Assembly (NCBI GenBank): GCA_037954235.1
Contig: JBBMOA010000018.1
Location: 12,324,501 to 12,388,500, forward strand
DNA: 64,000 bases
Direction: 5' to 3'
Origin: Aulostomus chinensis
Taxonomy: Eukaryota; Chordata; Actinopteri; Syngnathiformes; Aulostomidae
The position numbers and the translations under genes were made by a program. Position 1 is the stretch's first letter; each line of letters opens with the position of its first letter. This document shows, piece after piece, positions 59,036-64,000 of this stretch. Below the pieces are notes generated by a model that was given only the letters and a program-made list of their open reading frames with translations, was not told the DNA's origin and made no database searches.

Positions 59036-61097
59036 CGCTGAAAAAAAATTGGAGTGCCATTTACTTAAAAAAAAACCTTAGTACGTTTTTTTCACGCAGA
59101 AATTTTGAGTAAATTCTACAAGGGTGTATTTCAAGTAAACTTGACTTGCAGGTGCGACTTAATCATACAAGAATAACTCAGGTAACCTTTAGGTGTATTT
59201 ATCAATATTGCCATGAAATTTGACTCTGGTATGATGAGTAACTTCTAATCAGATTCAGTTTGTATCAAACTGAAAATCTCACGTTAGAACCAATGGTATT
59301 TGAGGATATTTTTCAGTGAGCTTTTCTGACATGTATTTACAGACTATATTCAAGTAACATTTACATATCCTACATAATTTAAGACTCGTGTCTATAGCAT
59401 ATCGAGCCTCAACTAAAAGCAAAACACTTCTTTTTAAACACAGCCACCTTTGTTTATTTTGAATTACGAAATGATAGGTTCAAGTGAAGACGCAATTCTC
59501 GTATCATGAACATTACATCTATCAGCTGCATCAAGAAAAGCCCAATAAAACGTTTTAAGGTTCATATTGGAAAGTAAAATATTTTTAAAAATAAAATACA
59601 ACTCCTCAGAAAACAATAATTCGAATGCAAGATGAAGTCAACTTAAACCCTAAAAATGTAAGGCACCTGAAGCAAAAGACTGAATTAGCCAGTCAGATCA
59701 AATAGCAGGAGCACATTTCCTGGGGCCGTGAAAAACAGACATCAAAATAAGTGTTAGTACAGTACATCAACTTAATGCCAGCAATAGTGGGGCGACACCC
59801 ATACAGTATATCACTAGAACAAATTAAACATTTGTCTTATTCTTTTGTATACTTTCTGCAAGTAACAACATTTTAAACAATAAGATAGTTCTCTTATAGC
59901 TTACGAAAAGTAGACAGCAATAAACATCTTTTTTTTCTGCAGAGCCAAAGGTTTTGCTTGAGGCAGAACTTGGAGTAATCTACTAAGATACTGCAGCACT
60001 GTTGCAAGGAACTGCACCTTAAAGGAAAAAAATACTGTAACAAATACAAATCATACACTGAGACTTTACAATCATGTAACCAATGTAACTGTACCAAAGC
60101 CAAATCAAAGTACTTAATGCTGTTAAAATATTCATAAAGGATTCATAAAATCTCACTTCCTAACTATCAAGCGTTACGAAACGTATGCCTCATCTCCACC
60201 ACATACCATCGGCTCTGCTCTGCCCAAACTTGGGTTGGTCCCCTGGCCCTCACCCGGTGCGTTGCCGCAGGATTTCTTTAGCAAGCAGCAGCTGGGTCGT
60301 TTAGCACGACCGGCATTAGCAACACTAACTTAAACAAACGTCCGTGTTTTCCTTCGAGGCTTTAGACACAGCTTAGAAAAGTCTAAATCCCACCCGCGGT
60401 GAAAGTCAACCCTGACGCAGAAAATTATGAGGCAGCTTGTCCACAGGCCATTTGCCAAGTAACGACACGAAAAGCTACATGACAAAAGCGGTCCATGTAT
60501 TTAAGATAAAATAGTTTGTTTACACATATCATTGAGGACATAACGGCCGTTGAAACTAGGCTTAAACCATGGTATTATATCCACTGTTCAGGTAGGCGAT
60601 ATGTTCGCTAGCCAGGACATAAGCTAGAAAGTCAAAGAAGTAAAAAGCCATTCGTTAATCCCTTTATTCATTTGCCATAAATTCTGTCCGACTGGAGTGC
60701 CACGCGGATACAAAAATATTTACACGAACACACAGAAGAATTCTCTTGAAAAATTCGGATGAAAAAACGAAGATGACTGCTTCTTGGCATGATATTGCAC
60801 GCTGTGCGTGACGTCACTCGCCAGGTTTGAATGAGGTCGCCAGGTTTGCAAAGTAAAGTTTACAAGCTATATACAAATTGATCGCATAATGAATACATTT
60901 AATACAAATTACTTGATAATTGTTAGTTATGCGCACATTTTCAAGTGAAGTTAAAAACATACAAACTAATGTCAAGTGGCATTTCATAAAATTATGCAAT
61001 TTTTCTAAGAAAAAATGGGGAAATACAAAACTCTTGTAGAATTTGCTTTTCATGTAACAGTAAAATTTACAAGACCAAAAAAATCTTTTTTTTCAGT
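59036..61097. mobile_element. Probable 2-kb non-autonomous element with inverted ends
   Basis: The left end reads CGCTGAAAAAAAATTGG; the right end, complemented, reads ACTGAAAAAAAAGATTTTT. Further in, AAATTCTACAAG at 59111-59122 is exactly mirrored by the complement of 61033-61044, followed on both sides by GTATTT a few bases on. So the ends are imperfect inverted repeats of roughly 90 bp. Flanks read GCAAGTCTGTAGCCA (59021-59035) and GCAACACTGTAGCCA (61098-61112), 13 of 15 identical, as expected for an aged target-site duplication. The interior has no transposase frame (longest about 80 codons). About 60180-60830 is richer in GC and CpG than the ends and carries a CRE, a small hairpin (60295-60311) and a repeated CGCCAGGTTTG. 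The class is not determined: 15 bp is longer than the duplications of common DNA transposons. Confidence 0.5.
60809..60816. promoter_or_regulatory. CRE (TGACGTCA) inside the 2-kb element
   Basis: An exact palindromic CREB/ATF site within GCGTGACGTCACTCGCC, followed by CGCCAGGTTTG twice (60819-60829 and 60838-60848). It may belong to an internal promoter of the element, reading on the minus strand into its CpG-richer interior. No transcript evidence is available. Confidence 0.35.
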
Positions 61098-61112
61098 GCA
61101 ACACTGTAGCCA

Positions 61113-61331
61113 GAAGATGGCGGTACAGGCAACAAACCCTACCATGACTGTAATGAAACGTAGAAGAAGTCAAGGTTATGAACAAGAGACAAAACCCTGG
61201 CAATGCACACATTATTATGCATATTATTTTTTTCCATGGATGAGACCAGGAATATAATTGTTGTTACCGGCCATGTTGTTGTGTGTTAGGTGGAAAGCCA
61301 TCATGTGCGCTTACTGTTCACCATGTCAGGA
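61113..61331. other. Non-coding spacer between two elements
   Basis: Separates the 2-kb element from the SINE. Contains AAACGTAGAAGAAG, a phrase I recall from dispersed fish repeats, but too short to assign. Confidence 0.4.
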
Positions 61332-61340
61332 CTTATTTGG

Positions 61341-61733
61341 GAGGCGGCACGGTGGTGCAGTGGTCTGCACTGTCGCCTCACAGCAAGAAGGTTCCAGGTT
61401 CGAGCCCCGGCTCCATCACAGGATCTTTCTGTGTGAGTCTCCATGTTCTCCCTGTTCCTGTGTGGGTTCTCTCTGGTACTCCAGCTTCCTCCCACAGTCC
61501 AAAGACATCAAGAGGGGACGAGGCTGATTGATACTCTAAATTGACCGTAGGTGTGACTGTGAGTGTGAATGGTTGTCTGTCTCTATGTTTTGGTCCTGTG
61601 ATGGACTGATGACCCGTCCAGGGTGAACCCTGCCTCTCACCCTAAGGCTGCTGGGATAGGCTCCAGCCCCCCCCCCCCCCCGACCCTTAACAGGAATAAG
61701 TGGAAGAAAATGGATGGATGAATGGATGGAGGG
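61341..61733 (+). mobile_element. tRNA-derived SINE with L2-like tail, copy 2
   Basis: A full-length copy. The head is GGCGGCACGGTGGTGCAGTGG-like with an A-box-like segment and a perfect B box GGTTCGAGCCC. The body is nearly identical to 19155-19530, including a long exactly shared stretch after CTCTCTGGTACTCCAGC. The L2-like end has CTGGGATAGGCTCCAGC, a C15 run (61667-61681) and a GAAAATGGATGGATG terminus. CTTATTTGG flanks it on both sides (61332-61340 and 61734-61742), a clean 9-bp target-site duplication. It encodes no protein; mobilisation by an L2-type LINE is inferred from the shared tail. Confidence 0.92.
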
Positions 61734-61742
61734 CTTATTTGG

Positions 61743-62901
61743 CAAAATGTGTTTCCATGTCCCAATTTGCAGATTAACTGTTAGGATCTAAAATCATTGA
61801 AAGCAAGCCCCCCCCCCCTTTTTTTTTTTTCCAAATTAGAGGATTTTTTTTCGTAGAATCTTGGTGTCTCTATCCCAATTTTCCTTCAAAATGGAAACCT
61901 AGCTATCGTAAAACAAGGAGCTTTAATGGAGACGAAACAGATTCAGATATGCAGATTAGAAAGGCTTAAAAAAATGCAGGAAGCAAGTATGTGTCTTTTT
62001 AAATATATATATATATATAAAAAGGTGTTCAAAGTTCCTTTCCAGTTTTTGTCGAGCATTTATGGTCCATTTCGCGGCACTGGAAAGAGAAGGTACACCT
62101 AATTCCTCTGGATTTATTTCTGTATCCAATCCAATGATAACTACATAACATTGATTTTGTCCAGATTAATTTTACAGGGATCCTGTCTCAGACTTGGCAA
62201 CCTTTACTGAAACTAATGAGATTTTAGAGGTTGGATATCTTATAATCACCCAAATTCTCCCCTGCCAAAATGTTGCTGAACAACTCAATCCTTCCTTTCT
62301 CCCAAGACGTTTCAGCTCGAAATTGAAACTATATACTTCTGTACTTCTTCCACTACAAATTTTATTAAGCTAGAAATCAAGAGGGAGATGTATATGAAAA
62401 AAAAAAAAAAGAGGGAGAAGACATGATGTAAGTTTGCTGCGAACGTTTCGCACAATCTTCGGAACGTTCACTTAGTTCATAAAGTCGTTTTCTCTGTTCT
62501 TATTTTTTTTTCCTTCAGTCTTTTTGTCAATTTTTTTTTATCTGGCCCTTCAAGGAGAAGGAATGTAGTTATTTCACTGCTGTAATAACAACAATAAAAA
62601 AAAAATCAAACGACGCGCTCGATAAGAATTTTTATCAGTCGAGAGAACAACCTCTAATGACAGGGAACCACTTTGGGAAGTTGTTAAAACGATTGTTAGG
62701 AATAAAAGAATACTTTTTTTTTCAAATTGTAAAAAGGAGTTCTTATTAAACAAAGAGGCCTTCTTGTTAGTATCAGTATTGTTCCCTTGAACTGAATAAA
62801 AAAGAAGGGTCGAACAATGTGTTTACAATCACAGCAAAGGCTTTTTGTGAATTTGGGTGTGACCTTTAGGTCAGAGCGAGGTGTCAGAACAAGTAATTCT
62901 C

Positions 62902-62948
<47 letters not shown>

Positions 62949-64000
62949 CCCTCTCTCCTTCGAAAAAGTGGGGCAACACTTGGTTTGAGAAATCAAGAGA
63001 CCAGATTACAATGCAGAAGTTAGCAGCCGTAACTTTATCTGTTCTATTTTTACGCACACACACACACACACCGCAATATTAGCAGTAGAAGGTAAAACTT
63101 AAATCGTTAACATTCAGCAGGCATGCTACATGAAAGTACCAATCCCCAGGGGTTACTTTTTTTATCACACATTTCCTCCTTTCTCTATTCCCTTGCCTTA
63201 ATCTCCTCTCCTCTTTATCTTTCTATTACCTAAATGAAGTAGAGGCGACTGGATTTCCTCTGTTGCAGCCCTTTGATGGTGAATGCACTTTGACTTAGAA
63301 TACAAATGCCACCTTTCATTAATAGCTGTGCCAAGGGATTATAATGAGGCATTTTATACATTCAACCTGACAAAGGTCTTATGAATTCACTGCACGGAAC
63401 AGGGTAGCAGATTATATGAGAGGAGAAGAATATATCTGTCTTTGTGAATGCAGGATATCGTACACAAAGAACTTGACAGCTGCGCCTGTGTTTTCAAACA
63501 CTCATCACTGGCTTCACATGAGAAATACGCATCACCTCTACTAAGAAGGCAACAATAGTCGGAAGAACTTTTCTTTTTTTCTTATTGTCTTCCTTGAGAT
63601 GTATGTTTATGCGCATCGTCTGCTTCACGTAGATGCAAATTGTCTTCTTCACTTCTACAATCTAGCAAAGGGATTATATTCTACAGGTTTGTCATGGATA
63701 ACATATTCCAAACAACTATTGTTGCTCTTAGTCACTACCTGTCACTCCCACAGAGCATGACTCCGCTGGTGTCAGGGCAACAGAGAACACCGTGATGTGT
63801 TCCATTAAATACACGCTCCCACCATCATCACAAGAAAAACCACAGATTCCAGCAGCACACATAATTACCGGAGAAACCGAACTTACCAAGTGTTTAGGAG
63901 CGCCTTGGTTCTCCCGTTATCACATACGATCACTGCATGTTCGCCTCTGCGTCCAGGTGCGCTGAAGACTGACGTGTCATTTGCCAAACAGCGTTAAGAC
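61743..64000. other. Non-coding end of the window, simple repeats
   Basis: Contains adjacent C10 and T12 runs at 61809-61830, AT repeats at 62002-62019, the TC microsatellite listed separately and a short CA run at 63054-63071. No exon or mobile element recognised. Confidence 0.6.
62898..62957. repeat. (TC)n microsatellite
   Basis: About 60 bp of TC with two CG interruptions, at 62912 and 62945. A homopyrimidine mirror repeat like the GA tracts at 2.7 and 17.5 kb. Confidence 0.95.

Overview
This window looks like nuclear DNA from a bony fish, most likely a percomorph-type teleost. The evidence is the repeat content: tRNA-derived SINEs with LINE-like tails, a decayed non-LTR reverse transcriptase, MITE-like inserts, very many (CA)n/(GA)n microsatellites and long poly-C/poly-G runs, all in an AT-rich background. 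I recognise no protein-coding exon, tRNA gene, rRNA gene or known small RNA. The open frames are short (the longest is 165 codons), overlap on both strands or run through microsatellites, and match no family I know. The window is best read as a gene desert or the inside of a very large intron.

Layout. 1-7 kb: microsatellites, a G-rich tract and a possible processed retrocopy end (AATAAA plus poly-A on the minus strand, near 1.7 kb). 6.9-7.2 kb: a minus-strand tRNA-derived SINE. 11.0 kb: a near-perfect palindrome containing an exact ZNF143/THAP11-type motif. 16.2 and 21.9 kb: two copies of a composite SINE with the same unusual 3' end. 18.9-19.7 kb: a degenerate TTTAACATTAAG-type array split by another SINE. 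22.8-23.3 kb: a composite repeat with CCTAAC-like stretches and two long (CA)n blocks. 41.4-42.7 kb: a minus-strand LINE relic with a second element inserted in it. 46.9-47.3 kb: a MITE-like repeat. 52.5-53.1 kb: a minisatellite of 41-bp monomers with a 123-bp higher-order unit. 56.8-57.25 kb: a hairpin and a 122-bp tandem duplication ending in (TATG)n. 59.0-61.1 kb: a probable 2-kb non-autonomous element with inverted termini, flanked by 15-bp imperfect direct repeats. 61.3-61.7 kb: a second full-length copy of the 19-kb SINE with a clear target-site duplication.

No genes act together here, because none was found. The most useful content is the repeat architecture and a few candidate regulatory motifs (ZNF143-like, CTCF-like, CRE). 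I saw no evidence for an undescribed enzymatic or defence system. The best candidates for something undescribed are the 2-kb inverted-terminus element, the composite SINE tail and the nested minisatellite. All comparisons were made by eye; family names rest on remembered motifs, not on a database search.
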